NCBI GenBank assembly: GCA_029204225.1
Contig: CM055097.1
Coordinates: 30,161,785 to 30,225,784 of the forward strand
From: Diphasiastrum complanatum
Taxonomy: Eukaryota; Streptophyta; Lycopodiopsida; Lycopodiales; Lycopodiaceae
Length of the DNA stretch: 64,000 nucleotides
Direction of reading: 5' to 3'
Position numbers and translations under genes: made by a program. The notes under the pieces are model-generated. The model ran no database searches. It had not been told where the DNA came from and worked only from the letters and a program-made list of their open reading frames with translations. The stretch's first letter is position 1, and every line of letters begins with the position of its first letter. This document shows, in pieces, positions 63,293 through 64,000 of the stretch.

Positions 63293-64000
63293 TAGTCAAA
63301 AATATGTGTAAGCAAGTTGAGAACATAGAGAATGAAGAGGAGGTCAACCTAGGAATGACAATCCAAAATAAGAGATAAAATGAAGAGAATGCGAGGTATA
63401 CTTATGAATGACAAGAAGTTCCTAAACTAGAAGGATTAGTTAACTATAGTTTACGACTATTGACGTCAAATCAACCTCGAGTGTACAAAGACATGCATCA
63501 TAAGAGTATTTGGGCAATAACCGTGGTCCAATCACAATTTTTTGTTCTGCCCTCGGTGGGATATTTGAAAATCACGAAAATTTAGCCGAGAAGTTAAATA
63601 CAATTTCCGTTCGTCAACCACTGTTACGGTTCGTCACAGATGGACACCATCCATTGGGACACATAAGTGTTGAAAGCGCGCAAAGTCGAAAACAACATCT
63701 TGAAAAAGGGCCCATTTTGAGTTCTAATATCCCCTGATAGGCTAAATTTGTTGTTAGATTCAAGTTTTGATACTACTATGTATAATTTTAAGTCGGTTTA
63801 ATACAGTTTAATTTTTATAATGTATATTGTTCAATTCAGTTGGCAAAATCAAGAGCACTATGAAAAGAGGCTTAGTGCAATTCAAGTTATATTTTTTTTG
63901 TTTATTGTGTAATGCTCTTCTTTTAATCTATGGTATTTGTTTTATTAATTTGTTGTTAGATTCAGGTTTGGATGCTCCTATGTATAATTCCAACTTGCTA
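63293..64000. other. Right flank with a direct repeat
   Basis: No gene was recognised; the open frame 63510-63737 has no visible domain. AATTTGTTGTTAGATTCARG opens two copies of a 52-bp imperfect direct repeat at 63745-63797 and 63946-63998, about 200 bp apart. Confidence 0.45.

Overview
This window is nuclear DNA from a land plant with a large, repeat-filled genome. The evidence is Ty1/copia and Ty3/gypsy elements primed from initiator tRNA-Met, degenerate TTTAGG-type repeats, plant-style spliced genes and long GA/CT microsatellites. The species cannot be fixed from sequence alone. The LINE type and the density of GA tracts make a non-flowering lineage such as a fern plausible, but that is a guess. 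Almost everything outside one host gene is transposon-derived and broken.

Layout: 1-1434 has no recognisable gene. 1435-8141 is an antisense LINE split by a Ty3/gypsy element (3403-7514) with an exact 5-bp target duplication; that element in turn carries a 1,010-bp solo LTR (5686-6695) with its own target duplication. 8142-9413 is a second LINE fragment flanked by GA tracts. 10160-11760 is a copia remnant on the minus strand.

12828-29404 (+) is the one convincing host gene. Four coding exons (12828-12982, 20849-20972, 27270-27452, 29303-29404) give a 187-residue protein with a conserved N-terminal block, a His-rich middle and a C-terminal zinc ribbon. Intron 1 (7.9 kb) holds a LINE split by a second gypsy element with two LTRs. 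Intron 2 (6.3 kb) holds a LINE retaining parts of ORF1, endonuclease, RT and 3' UTR. The LINEs are antisense to the gene.

30.5-37.2 kb holds hairpins, a zinc-knuckle gag-like fragment, a copia pol fragment and a spliced minus-strand pseudogene. 37.6-39.0 kb is a degenerate TTTAGG array with a solo LTR. 39.0-45.5 kb is a minus-strand gypsy element interrupted by a minus-strand copia element that contains the longest open frame of the window (546 codons). 45.5-47.5 kb is a run of low-complexity blocks. 47.5-52.2 kb is another minus-strand copia element.

52.4-62.6 kb contains two closely related plus-strand copia copies. Between them lies the most unusual segment: a spliced DDE-transposase-like gene (54541-56175, +), a tail-to-tail partner ORF (56328-57796, -), and, 159 bp upstream of that partner and divergent from it, a full-length but highly diverged histone H3-like gene (57956-58376, +) carrying one frameshift. 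The right end has a minus-strand unknown gene fragment cut by the copia LTR.
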